64,000 nt of DNA from positions 2,194,001-2,258,000 of the forward strand of contig NZ_CP029193.1 in assembly GCF_008642355.1 (NCBI RefSeq), given 5' to 3'. The notes beneath the pieces were generated by a model that worked only from the letters and a program-made list of their open reading frames with translations, was not told the DNA's origin and ran no database searches. Positions 48,883-58,500 of the stretch are shown one piece after another. Position numbers and translations under genes: made by a program. The stretch's first letter is position 1; every line of letters begins with the position of its first letter. This stretch comes from Streptomyces venezuelae (GTDB lineage Bacteria > Actinomycetota > Actinomycetes > Streptomycetales > Streptomycetaceae).

Positions 48883-49911
48883 TCACGACGAGAGGTCGAC
48901 CCGTGCCGCGATCGGCAGGTGGTCGCTGCCCGTCTCCGGCAGCGTCCAGGAGGAGACCGGCTCGACGCCCTTGACCATGATCTGGTCGATGCGCGCCATC
49001 GGGAACGACGCGGGCCAGCTGAAACCGAAGCCGTCGCCCGCAGCGCCCTGCGTGGACCGCAGCTGCGAGGTGACGGCGTTCAGCGCGCGGTCGTTCATCG
49101 TGCCGTTGAGGTCGCCGAGCAGGACGACCTTGCCGATCTTCTCGTCGGCGATGGCCTCGCCGAGGGCGTCGGCGCTGTTGTCCCGCTGGTTGGCGGTGAA
49201 GCCCGCGTCGAGCTTCACGCGCACCGACGGCAGGTGCGCGACGTGGACGGCGACCTCGCCCTTCGGCGTCGTCACGGTCGTGCGCATCGCGCGGACCCAG
49301 CCGAGCTTGATGTCGACGGGCCGGGTGTCGGACAGCGGGTACTTGCTCCAGAGGCCGACGGTGCCCTTGACCGCGTGGTACTTGTACGTGCCGGCCAGCG
49401 CCTTCTCGTACACGGGCACCGCGGACGGGGTGAGCTCCTCCAGGGCGAGGATGTCCGCGCCGGAGGCGGCGACGTCCTTGGCGGTGCCCGTCGGGTCGGC
49501 GTTGTCCGCGTTGACGTTGTGTGTGGCGACGGTGAGGTCGCCGCCGGTGCCCGACTTGCCGGTGATCAGGCCGCCGAACGAGTCGACCCAGATGATCACC
49601 GGAAGCAGCAGCGCGATCAGCGCGGTGGCGGACTTGCGGACCACCGCGATGACCAGCAGCACCGGGATGAAGAGGCCGAGCCAGGGCAGGAACGTCTCCG
49701 TCAGGGAGCCGAGGTTGCCCACGTTGTTGGGGATCTGCGCGTGGAACAGCATCACCAGCGCGAGGAAGACGGCCACACCGGCCGTGACCAGGCCGCGCCG
49801 CCAGATGCCCGGGTCGCCCCGCCAGCCGTCGAGCAGGCGTCGGAACCGGGTCCCCGGACGCTCGGGGCCCGAGCCGCCGCTGCCCGTCTCCGTCATGTAC
49901 GCCTGCGCCAT
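48883..49911 (-). CDS. Membrane-anchored endonuclease/exonuclease/phosphatase (EEP) family protein
   Basis: Three membrane helices in the first 115 residues (VTAGVAVFLALVMLF, FLPWLGLFIPVLLVIAVV, LIALLLPVIIWVDSF) anchor an external EEP domain. Catalytic landmarks are ATHNVNADN, LALEELTP (metal Glu), VLLGDLNGTMND (Asp/Asn) and GSDHLPIAARVDL (His). Substrates may be nucleic acid, phospholipid or inositol phosphate. ATG 49911 is used; ATG 49896 is an alternative. It lies alone between two exporter units on the same strand. Confidence 0.88.
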   Translation of the reverse strand: MAQAYMTETGSGGSGPERPGTRFRRLLDGWRGDPGIWRRGLVTAGVAVFLALVMLFHAQIPNNVGNLGSLTETFLPWLGLFIPVLLVIAVVRKSATALIALLLPVIIWVDSFGGLITGKSGTGGDLTVATHNVNADNADPTGTAKDVAASGADILALEELTPSAVPVYEKALAGTYKYHAVKGTVGLWSKYPLSDTRPVDIKLGWVRAMRTTVTTPKGEVAVHVAHLPSVRVKLDAGFTANQRDNSADALGEAIADEKIGKVVLLGDLNGTMNDRALNAVTSQLRSTQGAAGDGFGFSWPASFPMARIDQIMVKGVEPVSSWTLPETGSDHLPIAARVDLSS

Positions 49912-49990
49912 GCTCTCGTCGCCTCACTGCTGCCGTGCACACCGTCTGTCCCGCCCAGGAAACCCTAGGCGATGATCCGGTGTCGTCCCT

Positions 49991-50005
49991 GCCGTCCACG
50001 ACGGC
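49991..50005. terminator. Small hairpin behind the TetR gene
   Basis: GCCGTC and GACGGC pair across a 3-base loop (CAC), about 90 bases downstream of the TetR stop on the minus strand. The stem is short, so it is a weak terminator candidate only. Confidence 0.25.
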
Positions 50006-50096
50006 CGTACAGGCACCAGGACGAACAGTGCGCCGCGACGGGTTCCTGAACAGCGGCGCAGAGCGGCCTCTGTGACGAAATGCGCATAACCGCGGG

Positions 50097-50783
50097 TCAG
50101 CGTTGCGGGGGCCGCAGTCCCTCCAGGACCGTGTCGACGATCCGTTCGGCGAGATGGTCGTCGAGCGGTGCGCCGGGACGCAGGATCGTGCGCAGCAGCA
50201 TGGGTCCGACGAAGAGGTCGTTGGCCATCTCCAGGTCGATGTCCGCGCGCAGCTCGCCGTCCTCGACACCCCGCCGCAGCACGTCGACGATGATGCGGCG
50301 GCGGGGCGCGACGACCGTCTCCTGGTACGCCTCGGCGAGCTTGGGCAGGGTCTTCATCTGGGCGAAGACGTTGTGCAGCAGGGCCGAGGAGCGCATGGTC
50401 AGGCCGCGGCGGCGCAGGCTCTCCAGGACGCAGACGAGGTCGTCGCGCATCGAGGTGCCGGGCCGTTCCAGGTCGGGCTCCTCGAAGGCGCGCAGGACGT
50501 CGACGAAGAGGGCTTCCTTGCCGTCCCAGCGCCGGTAGATGGTGGCCTTGCCGACGCCCGCGGTGCGGGCGATCCGTTCGATGGAGAGCTCGGTGAGGGA
50601 GACGCCGTCCTCCAGGAGCCGTACGACTCCCTCGATGATCGCCTGCTCGACGGCCTCGCTCCTGGGCCGCCCCCGGCCGCCCTTGGAGAGGGGCGCCACG
50701 CCGGCGAAGTCACCGCCTTCCGCGGCGTCACCGCTGTCCGCGACGCCACCGCCGCTCGTGACACTCGCGCCCTTGTGGACCAC
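50097..50783 (-). CDS. TetR-family repressor, partner of the adjacent MFS exporter
   Basis: A variable 33-residue Gly/Ala-rich leader precedes the helix-turn-helix GRPRSEAVEQAIIEGVVRLL, SIERIARTAGVGKATIYRRWDGKEALFVDVL (residues about 37-95). The C-terminal domain is of the TetR_C_11-like exporter-regulator group (SMRDDLVCVLESLRRRGLTM in its middle). GTG 50783 has GGGAGG upstream. It follows the MFS gene by 59 bases on the same strand, forming an exporter-repressor operon whose promoter carries a perfect 29-bp palindrome. Autorepression lifted by an exported drug is the obvious model. Confidence 0.92.
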   Translation of the reverse strand: MVHKGASVTSGGGVADSGDAAEGGDFAGVAPLSKGGRGRPRSEAVEQAIIEGVVRLLEDGVSLTELSIERIARTAGVGKATIYRRWDGKEALFVDVLRAFEEPDLERPGTSMRDDLVCVLESLRRRGLTMRSSALLHNVFAQMKTLPKLAEAYQETVVAPRRRIIVDVLRRGVEDGELRADIDLEMANDLFVGPMLLRTILRPGAPLDDHLAERIVDTVLEGLRPPQR

Positions 50784-50842
50784 GTCGTCCCTCCCTCTCT
50801 GCCCGCGGGCGGCCGGGGCCCGGCCGCCCGGCCGATTCTCCC

Positions 50843-52441
50843 TCAGCGCCCGGCGGCCCCCACCGGCTCACCCGTCTCCTCGACCGGGTCCGCCTCCGGC
50901 GGCGTGCGGCCCGGCAGGAAGAGGAAGACGACCAGCGCGCCGAGCACGGCGACGCCCGCGCCGCACAGCGCCGTGACGTGCATGGCGTGCAGGAAGGAGT
51001 CGTTGGCCGCGGAGACCAGGGGCTCGCCCTTGGGGCCGAGCTTCGCGGCGACGCCGAGGGTCGCCTCGATGGACTCGCCCGCGGTGTGCCGCGCCCCTTC
51101 GGGCAGCAGGGTCAGCTTGTCCTCGACGCCGTTGCGGTACGCCGTGGACAGCACGGAGCCGAGGACCGCGATACCGAGGGCGCCGCCGACCTGCCGGAAC
51201 GTGTTGCTGAGCGCGGACGCGGAGCCGGCCTTCTCGCGCGGCAGGGCCTGCATGATGACGACGCTGGTGGGCGTCATGATGTGCGCCATGCCGGTGCCCA
51301 TCAGGAAGAACACGACTTCCAGGAACCAGATCGGCGTGTCGGCGTCGAGGAGGGTGAAGGCCGCGAGGGTCGCCGTCAGGAGGAGCAGTCCGCCCGTGCA
51401 CACGGCCCGTACGCCGAAGCGGTCGACGACGAGCCGGGCGCGCGGCGCGAAGATCAGCTGGGCCACGGCGAGCGGCAGCATCAGCAGACCCGTCTGCAGC
51501 GGCGAGTAGCCCCGCACGCTCTGGGTGTAGAAGACGGAGAAGAAGGTGACGCCCATCAGCGCGAAGAAGACGAGCGCGATGGCGCTGATCGCCGCGGAGA
51601 ACACCCGGTTCTTGAAGTACGTGATGTCGATGGAGGGGTGGTCGCTGCGCTTCTCGTACAGCACGAACGCGACCAGCACGGCGAGGCCCGCGCCGACCGT
51701 GCCGAGGACGGCCGGATCGGTGAAGTCGGCGAGCTGGCCGCCCTTGATGATGCCGTAGACGAGGAGCACCAGGCCGACGACGGAGAGCGCGACGCCGAAG
51801 AGGTCGATGCGGCCGGGCGCGGGGTCGCGGGAGTCGGGCACCAGCCAGACCATCAGCGCCAGGGCGACGATCACGATCGGTACGTTGATCAGGAAGACCG
51901 AGCCCCACCAGAAGTGGTCGAGCAGCACGCCGCCGGTGATGGGCCCGATGGCGATGGCGAGGCCGACGCCGCCGGCCCAGATGCCGATGGCCTTGGGCTG
52001 TTCGTCGCGTTCGAAGACGTTCATGAGGACGGCGAGGGTCGCCGGCATCACGAAGGCCGCGCCGAGGCCCATGACGGCCCGGAAGGCGATGAGCTGGAGC
52101 GGCGAGCCGGACATGGCGGCGAGCGCCGAGCCGATGCCGAAGACGACGAGGCCGCCGAGCAGGACTTTCTTCCGGCCGAGCCGGTCGCCGAGCAGGCCCG
52201 CCGTGAAGAGGAGGCCCGCGAAGACGAGCGTGTAGGCGTTGATCGCCCATTCCAGCTCGCTCTGGGTGGCGCCGAGGCCGGTCGGTGCGGGGGTGGAGAT
52301 CGTCTTGATGGCGACGTTCAGGATCGAGTTGTCGAGGACGACGATCAGCAGGCTGAGCATCAGCACCCCGAGGATCGCCCACCGGCGCCGGTGGACGGCT
52401 TCCGGTACGCGGGACGGGGTGGGCATGGCAGGGGAGGACAT
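50843..52441 (-). CDS. MFS transporter, DHA2 (EmrB/QacA) type, 14 membrane helices
   Basis: Proton-driven drug or metabolite exporter. Motifs include [14 protein letters not shown] (motif D1-like), [34 protein letters not shown] in pieces (motif A) and [24 protein letters not shown] in pieces (motif C and the DHA2 signature). The length is 532 aa with ATG 52441; ATG 52426 is possible. The C-terminal tail is acidic and Pro-rich. It is the first gene of an operon with the TetR repressor and starts 18 bases after the 29-bp operator palindrome. Confidence 0.93.
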   Translation of the reverse strand: MSSPAMPTPSRVPEAVHRRRWAILGVLMLSLLIVVLDNSILNVAIKTISTPAPTGLGATQSELEWAINAYTLVFAGLLFTAGLLGDRLGRKKVLLGGLVVFGIGSALAAMSGSPLQLIAFRAVMGLGAAFVMPATLAVLMNVFERDEQPKAIGIWAGGVGLAIAIGPITGGVLLDHFWWGSVFLINVPIVIVALALMVWLVPDSRDPAPGRIDLFGVALSVVGLVLLVYGIIKGGQLADFTDPAVLGTVGAGLAVLVAFVLYEKRSDHPSIDITYFKNRVFSAAISAIALVFFALMGVTFFSVFYTQSVRGYSPLQTGLLMLPLAVAQLIFAPRARLVVDRFGVRAVCTGGLLLLTATLAAFTLLDADTPIWFLEVVFFLMGTGMAHIMTPTSVVIMQALPREKAGSASALSNTFRQVGGALGIAVLGSVLSTAYRNGVEDKLTLLPEGARHTAGESIEATLGVAAKLGPKGEPLVSAANDSFLHAMHVTALCGAGVAVLGALVVFLFLPGRTPPEADPVEETGEPVGAAGR

Positions 52442-52459
52442 GGAACCAGCGTAGAGCAA

Positions 52460-52488
52460 TTTCGATACGAGACCGTCTCGTATCGAAA
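52460..52488. promoter_or_regulatory. 29-bp perfect palindrome, TetR operator
   Basis: TTTCGATACGAGAC and GTCTCGTATCGAAA are perfect 14-base inverted arms around one C. The CGATACGAGAC-type arm is typical of exporter-linked TetR operators in actinobacteria. It lies 18 bases before the MFS start codon. Confidence 0.85.
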
Positions 52489-52640
52489 GTATGGGACATC
52501 CTTGCCGAACGGTAGAGACACGCTTTACCCGACGGCGTCACAGAGCACCGCACTAGCCCCGGAGCGGCACGTGGTGTCACCATGGAGGGGATCCGGGGAC
52601 GCCGTCAGGGCGCCTCGAGATGACAGAAGGAGCCGTTGCG

Positions 52641-53522
52641 ATGACGCAGCTTTCGGCTGCCCAGAAGAGCGCCGACGCCCCGCGGAACCCCGACAGCAGC
52701 AAGGCGCTGTACGGCGGCAAGGGCACCCGGCGCATCACTGTGCGCGACATCACCGCCGCCAAGGAGCGCGGCGAGAAGTGGCCCATGCTGACCGCCTACG
52801 ACGCGATGACCGCGTCCGTCTTCGACGAGGCGGGCATCCCCGTCATGCTCGTCGGCGACTCGGCGGGCAACTGCCACCTCGGGTACGAGACGACCGTGCC
52901 CGTCACCCTCGACGAGATGACCATGCTGTCCGCCGCGGTCGTACGGGGCACGAGCCGCGCCCTGATCGTCGGCGACCTGCCGTTCGGCTCGTACCAGGAG
53001 GGCCCCGTCCAGGCGCTCCGGTCGGCGACCCGCCTGGTGAAGGAGGCGGGCGTCGGCGCGGTGAAGCTGGAGGGCGGCGAACGCTCCCTGGCCCAGACGG
53101 AGTTGCTGGTGCAGTCCGGCATCCCCGTCATGTCCCACCTCGGCCTGACCCCGCAGTCCGTGAACACCATGGGGTACCGCGTGCAGGGCCGCGGCGACGA
53201 GGCGGCCCACCGGCTCCTCAACGACGCCAAGGCCGCGCAGGACGCGGGCGCGTTCGCGGTCGTCCTGGAACTGGTCCCGGCGGAGCTCGCGGCCGAGGTC
53301 ACCCGGTCCCTGCACATCCCGACCGTCGGGATCGGCGCGGGCTCCGACTGCGACGCCCAAGTCCTCGTCTGGACGGACATGATGGGCCTGACCGGCGGGA
53401 AGATGCCGCGCTTCGTGAAGAAGTACGCGGAGCTGCGCGGCGCCATGGCCGGCGCGGCGAAGGCGTTCGCCGAGGACGTCGTCGGCGGCGCGTTCCCCGC
53501 ACCCGAGCACGCGGTCCACTGA
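52641..53522 (+). CDS. panB: 3-methyl-2-oxobutanoate hydroxymethyltransferase
   Basis: First step of pantothenate synthesis: transfers a hydroxymethyl group from methylene-tetrahydrofolate to 2-oxoisovalerate, giving ketopantoate. The TIM-barrel signatures are complete: MLTAYDAMTASVFDEAGIPVMLVGDSAGN in pieces, VVGDLPFGSYQ, VKLEGGERSLAQ, MSHLGLTPQSVNTMGGY-like text (NTMGYRVQGRG), LELVPAELA and TVGIGAGSDCDAQVLVWTDMMGL in pieces. ATG 52641 is chosen because GAAGGAG lies 8 bases upstream; ATG 52620 would add seven residues. A strong terminator follows the stop by 27 bases. It is a single-gene unit next to unrelated transport genes. Confidence 0.95.
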   Translation: MTQLSAAQKSADAPRNPDSSKALYGGKGTRRITVRDITAAKERGEKWPMLTAYDAMTASVFDEAGIPVMLVGDSAGNCHLGYETTVPVTLDEMTMLSAAVVRGTSRALIVGDLPFGSYQEGPVQALRSATRLVKEAGVGAVKLEGGERSLAQTELLVQSGIPVMSHLGLTPQSVNTMGYRVQGRGDEAAHRLLNDAKAAQDAGAFAVVLELVPAELAAEVTRSLHIPTVGIGAGSDCDAQVLVWTDMMGLTGGKMPRFVKKYAELRGAMAGAAKAFAEDVVGGAFPAPEHAVH

Positions 53523-53549
53523 TGACCGCCTGAGTCCATCGCGGCACCA

Positions 53550-53587
53550 CGGCAGCCCGCCGAACTTCCCCCGTCGGCGGGCTGCCG
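53550..53587 (+). terminator. panB terminator: 14-bp perfect stem
   Basis: CGGCAGCCCGCCGA (53550-53563) pairs fully with TCGGCGGGCTGCCG (53574-53587) over a 10-base loop and is followed by CTTT. This is the strongest intrinsic terminator in the window. Confidence 0.88.
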
Positions 53588-53689
53588 CTTTCCCGTGCGC
53601 CGCCCGGTCCGCTCTCCTGTCCGCCGGGCGTCAGGCGTCTGTCGGTCGGCTGTCGGTGGTTTGTCGGTGGCCTCTGACACCTTGGGGGC

Positions 53690-54712
53690 ATGAAGCGAAT
53701 CGACATGAACCCCGGCGGCGCAGGGAGCGCGGTCACCGTAAGGGGACTGGTCAAGCACTACGGCGAGACCAAAGCACTGGACGGCGTGGATCTCGACGTG
53801 CGCGAGGGCACCGTCCTCGGCGTCCTCGGCCCCAACGGCGCAGGCAAGACGACCCTGGTGCGCTGCCTCTCCACCCTCATCACCCCGGACGCGGGCTCCG
53901 CGCTGGTCGCCGGGTACGACGTGGTGCGTCAGCCCCGCCAGCTCCGCCGCGTCATCGGCCTCACCGGGCAGTACGCGGCGGTGGACGAGAAGCTGTCCGG
54001 CCGCGAGAACCTCTACATGATCGGGCGACTGCTCGACCTGTCCCGCAAGGAGGCCAGGTCACGCGCCGACGGTCTCCTCGAACGGTTCTCGCTCACCGAG
54101 GCGGCCAAGCGCCCCGCCAGCACGTACTCCGGCGGTATGCGCCGCCGCCTCGACCTCGCCGCGTCGATGATCGGCAGTCCGTCCGTGCTCTACCTGGACG
54201 AGCCGACGACCGGCCTCGACCCCCGCACCCGCAACGAGGTGTGGGGCGAGGTCAAGCGGATGGTCGGCGACGGCGTGACCGTGCTGCTCACCACCCAGTA
54301 CATGGAGGAGGCCGAGCAGCTGGCCTCCGAGCTGACGGTCATCGACCGCGGCAAGGTCATCGCCAACGGCGGCATCGACGAGCTGAAGGCGAAGGTCGGC
54401 GGCCGGACCCTGCGCGTCCGCCCCGCCGACCCGCTGGAGCTCGGCCCGCTCGCGAATGCCCTCGACGACCTGGGCCTGACCGGTCTCGCCACCACGACGG
54501 TGGACACCGAGTCCGGCACGGTCCTCGTCCCGATCCTCAGCGACGAGCAGCTGACCGCCGTCGTCGGCGCGGTCACCGCGCGCGGCATCACCATCGGCTC
54601 GATAGCCACCGAACTGCCCAGCCTGGACGAGGTGTTCCTGTCCATCACCGGCCAGAAGGCCAGTGCACCGCAGGACGCCCGCCCCACGGAACTCGAGGAG
54701 GTCGCCGTATGA
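53690..54712 (+). CDS. ABC exporter ATP-binding protein, DrrA type
   Basis: Powers export by the membrane partner encoded next. The ABC domain shows Walker A GPNGAGKTTLVRCLSTLI, the Q-loop TGQYAAVDEKLSGREN, the signature YSGGMRRRLDLAASM, Walker B VLYLDEPTTGLDP and the H-switch area LLTTQYMEEAEQLA. The C-terminal 100 residues are the DrrA-specific domain (GGRTLRVRPAD, SLDEVFLSITGQ). The family includes daunorubicin-resistance pumps, but no antibiotic cluster is adjacent and the substrate is unknown. ATG 53690 is used; ATG 53705 also possible. It overlaps the permease gene (ATGA). Confidence 0.93.
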   Translation: MKRIDMNPGGAGSAVTVRGLVKHYGETKALDGVDLDVREGTVLGVLGPNGAGKTTLVRCLSTLITPDAGSALVAGYDVVRQPRQLRRVIGLTGQYAAVDEKLSGRENLYMIGRLLDLSRKEARSRADGLLERFSLTEAAKRPASTYSGGMRRRLDLAASMIGSPSVLYLDEPTTGLDPRTRNEVWGEVKRMVGDGVTVLLTTQYMEEAEQLASELTVIDRGKVIANGGIDELKAKVGGRTLRVRPADPLELGPLANALDDLGLTGLATTTVDTESGTVLVPILSDEQLTAVVGAVTARGITIGSIATELPSLDEVFLSITGQKASAPQDARPTELEEVAV

Positions 54713-55539
54713 GCGCCACCACACTCACGGCCGCCCCCCTCAAGAAGGACGAGGCGGACGCCCGCATCGGCCTGCGCGGCCACGTCCGGCACACCGGCGC
54801 GCTGGTCCGCCGCAATCTCCTGTGGATCCGGCAGGACCCGGAGTCGATGTTCGACGCGGTCCTGATGCCGATCGTCTTCACGCTCCTGTTCGTGTACGTC
54901 TTCGGCGGCTCCATCGGGCAGGCGCTGGGCGGCGGTCAGGACCAGTACGTGCAGTACGTGGTGCCCGGCATGATGGCGATGATGAGCATGAACATCGCCA
55001 TGGCCGTCGGCACCGGCTTCAACCAGGACTTCCAGAACGGCATCATGGACCGCTTCCGGACCCTGCCGATCGGCCAGGGATCGGTGCTCTTCGCCAAGAT
55101 CGTGGTGGAGCTGATGCGGCTGCTCATCGCGACGACGATCATGATGATCGTCGGTGTCCTGGTGGGCTTCGACATCACCAACTGGGGCGGCCTGTTCGCC
55201 GCGGTCGGCCTCTCCGCCCTCTTCGGCACGTCCATCATGTGGATCTTCCTGGTCCTCGGTGTCTCCATGAAGAGCGCCCAGTCCGTGCAGGCGATGGGTT
55301 TCCTGGTCCTGATGCCGCTGCAGTTCGGCTCGTCGATCTTCGCGCCGACCCAGTCCATGCCGGGCTGGCTGCAGGGCTTCACCGACTACAACCCGCTGTC
55401 CGCGCTCGCGGACTCCGCCCGCGGTCTGATGGTCGGCGGCCCCGTGGCCCACGACCTGTGGGTGACGGTGGGCTGGTCGGTGGCGCTCACGGTGGTCATG
55501 GCACCCATCGCGATCCACAAGTTCCGTACGAAGAACTGA
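54709..55539 (+). CDS. ABC exporter permease, DrrB type
   Basis: 276 residues with about six membrane helices of the ABC-2 family. Typical segments are RHTGALVRRNLLWIRQDPESMFDAVLMPIVFTLLFVYVFGG in pieces, QYVVPGMMAMMSMNIAMAVGTGFNQDFQNGIMDRFRTLPI in pieces, and NPLSALADSARGLM near the end. ATG 54709 overlaps the ATPase stop codon, so the two subunits are co-translated. It ends 23 bases from the convergent AfsR-like gene, and a 14-bp direct repeat fills that gap. Confidence 0.92.
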   Translation: MSATTLTAAPLKKDEADARIGLRGHVRHTGALVRRNLLWIRQDPESMFDAVLMPIVFTLLFVYVFGGSIGQALGGGQDQYVQYVVPGMMAMMSMNIAMAVGTGFNQDFQNGIMDRFRTLPIGQGSVLFAKIVVELMRLLIATTIMMIVGVLVGFDITNWGGLFAAVGLSALFGTSIMWIFLVLGVSMKSAQSVQAMGFLVLMPLQFGSSIFAPTQSMPGWLQGFTDYNPLSALADSARGLMVGGPVAHDLWVTVGWSVALTVVMAPIAIHKFRTKN

Positions 55540-55569
55540 TCACGGATCACCGGTCTCACGGATCACCGG
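55540..55569. repeat. 14-bp direct repeat in the DrrB/AfsR convergent gap
   Basis: TCACGGATCACCGG occurs at 55540-55553 and 55556-55569 with a 2-base spacer. The second copy covers the stop codon region of the convergent regulator gene. Confidence 0.6.
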
Positions 55570-58500
55570 GGCGTTTGCGCCCATGCGGCGCACAGGGCGG
55601 CGGCCTCTTCGAGGGAGAGGCCGCCGCCCTTGGCGTACGCCGCCTCGTACGGGCCGTCCCCGAGCGCGGCCCTGCACCGCTCCTCCGCGCCCTCGCGGAT
55701 CTCCCGCTCCATCGTGTTCGCGAAGTGCCCGGACGGCAGTTCGCCGTCGGCGACGGCCAGGAGCCGCGCGGCGTCGTGCGCGCGACCGCCGTCGTCGTCC
55801 GACGCCAGCGCCATCGCGACGATCGCCAGATGGACGGCCACCATGTGCGGGGCGACGATCCGCGACAGCGGGTCGAGGGCCTTCGCGAAGGCCTCGCACG
55901 CCCCCGTCAGACTCTCGGCGTGCCGCCCGTCCAACGCGTCCAGCCACGCCGTGATGCCGAGCACGGAACTGTCGAAGACCGCGTATCCGATGCCGCTGAA
56001 CTCAAGGCGGAGAAGCCGCAGTTGATCGCGCGCCTCGTCGAGACGGCGGCTGCGGCCGAGCGCGAGGGCGAGGAAGAGCCGGGCGGCGGGGACGGCGTCG
56101 CCCGTGCGGTGCCGGCCCGGGTTGTCGAGGACCTCCCGCAGCAGCGCCTCGCCCCGCTCGAAGAGGTCCCGCCGCTCCGGCGAGTCGGTGAGGATCGAGC
56201 CGAGCCGGGCCTTGAGCAGCGCCACCTGATTCTGCGCGTCGAGCCGCGTGGCGTACTCGACGGCGGCTTCGTAGTCCTCCGCGGCCGCCGCGAACTCGCC
56301 GCGCCGCTCCCGGGACTCGCCCCGCGCGGCGAGCGCCTCGGCGACGCCCCACACGTCGCCGATCCGCCGGAACGCCCGCAGCGCCTCGTCCGCGTCACGC
56401 AGTGCGTCGCCCGCCCAGTCGCTGCGGTTGGCGAGGATGTTGGCCCGCGTCTGGAGGGCGGCGGCGAGCTCCCACTCGTACCCGAACGCACGGCAGGCGG
56501 AGACCGTCTCGTCGAGGGTGACCCGCAGCGCCTCCATGCCACCGCCGAGCAGCACGGCGAAGAACCACAGGTTGCCGGGTGTCCGGCAGGTCTGCGGGAG
56601 GCCGGGACGGTACGCGCGCCGGACGCCCTCCAGCTTCGACGCCGCCTCCGGCGACTGCCAGTCCACCAGGTCCATCTCCATGCAGGAGACGAGGAGCAGA
56701 TGCACCTCGCGGCGGGCCTCCGCGAGGACCTCGGGGCGCATCGGCGGGGGCGCCTCCGTGCACGACTCGTACAGCGCCGGGGCGGGCTCCACGGGCGGGG
56801 CGAACGGGTCGGGGCCGAGGGCGGCGACGTCGCGGGACCAGTTGCGGGTCTCCAGGCGCAGGCCGCGGATCTGCCAGAACCAGGACAGGGACAGGACGAG
56901 GCAGAGCGCCTCCTGTTCGTCCCGTGCGGCGACCGCGTGGCGCAGGGCGGTGCGCAGGTTCTCGTACTCGGCCTCCAGACGCTCCACGGCGGCGAGCTGC
57001 CCGCGGCCCCGGAGCTCGGGGTCGGTGGTCCGGGCGACCTCGCGGTAGTGCACGAGGTGCGCCCGCTCGGCGGCGGCCCGGTCCCCCGACTCGTCGAGCC
57101 GCTCCCCCGCGTACTCCGCGACGGTTTCGAGGAGCCGGTAGCGCATGCCGCCGTCGGCGAGCGGTGCGGGGGCGGCGACGACGAGGGACTTGTCGACGAG
57201 GGAACCGAGCAGGTTCGCGACATCGGGCGTGCTTCCGGGGGCCGCGCACACCTCCTCCGCCGCGGTCAGGTCGCAGCCGCCCGCGAAGACCGAGAGGCGC
57301 CGCAGGACCGTACGTTCGGCCTCGTCGAGGAGGTCCCAGGACCAGTCGACGACGGCCCGCAGGGTCTGCTGACGGGGCAGGACCGTGCGGGCGCCGCTGG
57401 TGAGCAGCCGGAAACGGTCGTCGAGGCGGTCGGCGATCTGGCGTGGGCCGAGCATCCGAAGGCGGGCCGCGGCCAGTTCGATGGCGAGCGGCAGGCCGTC
57501 GAGGCGGCGGCAGATCTCGGCTGCGGCCGCCGGGTCCGCCTCGACGGTGAAGCCAGGACGGGCGGCGGCGCCGCGCTCGGCGAACAGGCGCAGCGCGACG
57601 GGTTCGGGCAACGGCTCGACGGGCCGCAGCAACTCGCCCGGTACGCCGAGGGGTTCACGGCTCGTGGCGAGCACCGTCACCCCGGGGCAGCGGGCGAGGA
57701 GTTCGTCGGCGAGGCGGGCGGCGGCCTCGACGACGTGCTCGCAGTTGTCGAGGACGATCAGCATGCGGCGCGTGTCGCAGTGCTCGACGAGCCGGGCGAC
57801 GGGATCCTTGCCCTGCCGCTCCGTCATGGCCCGCATCTCCTCGGCGCCGGCACCGCGCAGCACGGTCTCGCGGGCGCCGAGGGCGGTGAGGACGGCGGCG
57901 GGGACGTCCGCGGGGTCCTCGACCGGGGCGAGCTCGGCCAGCCACACGCCGTCGGGGTGGTCTCCCGCGACGGCCTCGGCCGCCTCCTGCGACAGCCGTG
58001 TCTTTCCGGCGCCGCCGGGGCCGAGGAGCGTCACGAGCCGCGCGCCGCCGAGGTCGCCGCGGAGCGCGTCGATGTCGGCCTCGCGCCCGACGAAGGAGGT
58101 GAGGCGGGCCCGGAGGTTTCCGGGGGCGCGGTCGCGGGCGGTGAAGGGGGCGGGGACCCGGGAGGCGGGTGGCTCGCTCAGCAACTCCTCGTTCAGGGCG
58201 CGGAGTTCGGGCCCCGGATCCGCGCCGAGCCGGTCCGCGATGGTGCGCCGCACGTCTTCGTACGCCGAGAGCGCCTCCGCCGCGCGGCCCGTGTCGCGGA
58301 GGGCGCGCAGCCGCAGGACCTGCATCGGTTCGTCCAGGGGGTAGGTGTCGCAGAGCTCGGCGAGCTCGGGCAGGACCCGCCCGGCGTCCCCCAGGGCGAG
58401 GGCCGCGGTCATCCTGGCGCGGCGGGCGTCGAGGTGGCGGGCCTGCCAGCGGGCGGCGTCCGCGGTGCGTTCGGGGAGGTCGGCGAGGGGGTCGCCGGTC

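Noticed and set aside
52582..52623. 13-codon open frame ending in ATGA overlap upstream of panB
   Set aside because: No ribosome-binding site, and panB has a better start at 52641; a leader peptide is not supported.
50978..53533. Long + strand frame (about 850 codons) through the DHA2 exporter and panB
   Set aside because: Shadow of two genes with clear family motifs; its translation is a low-complexity Glu/Asp/Arg-rich text.
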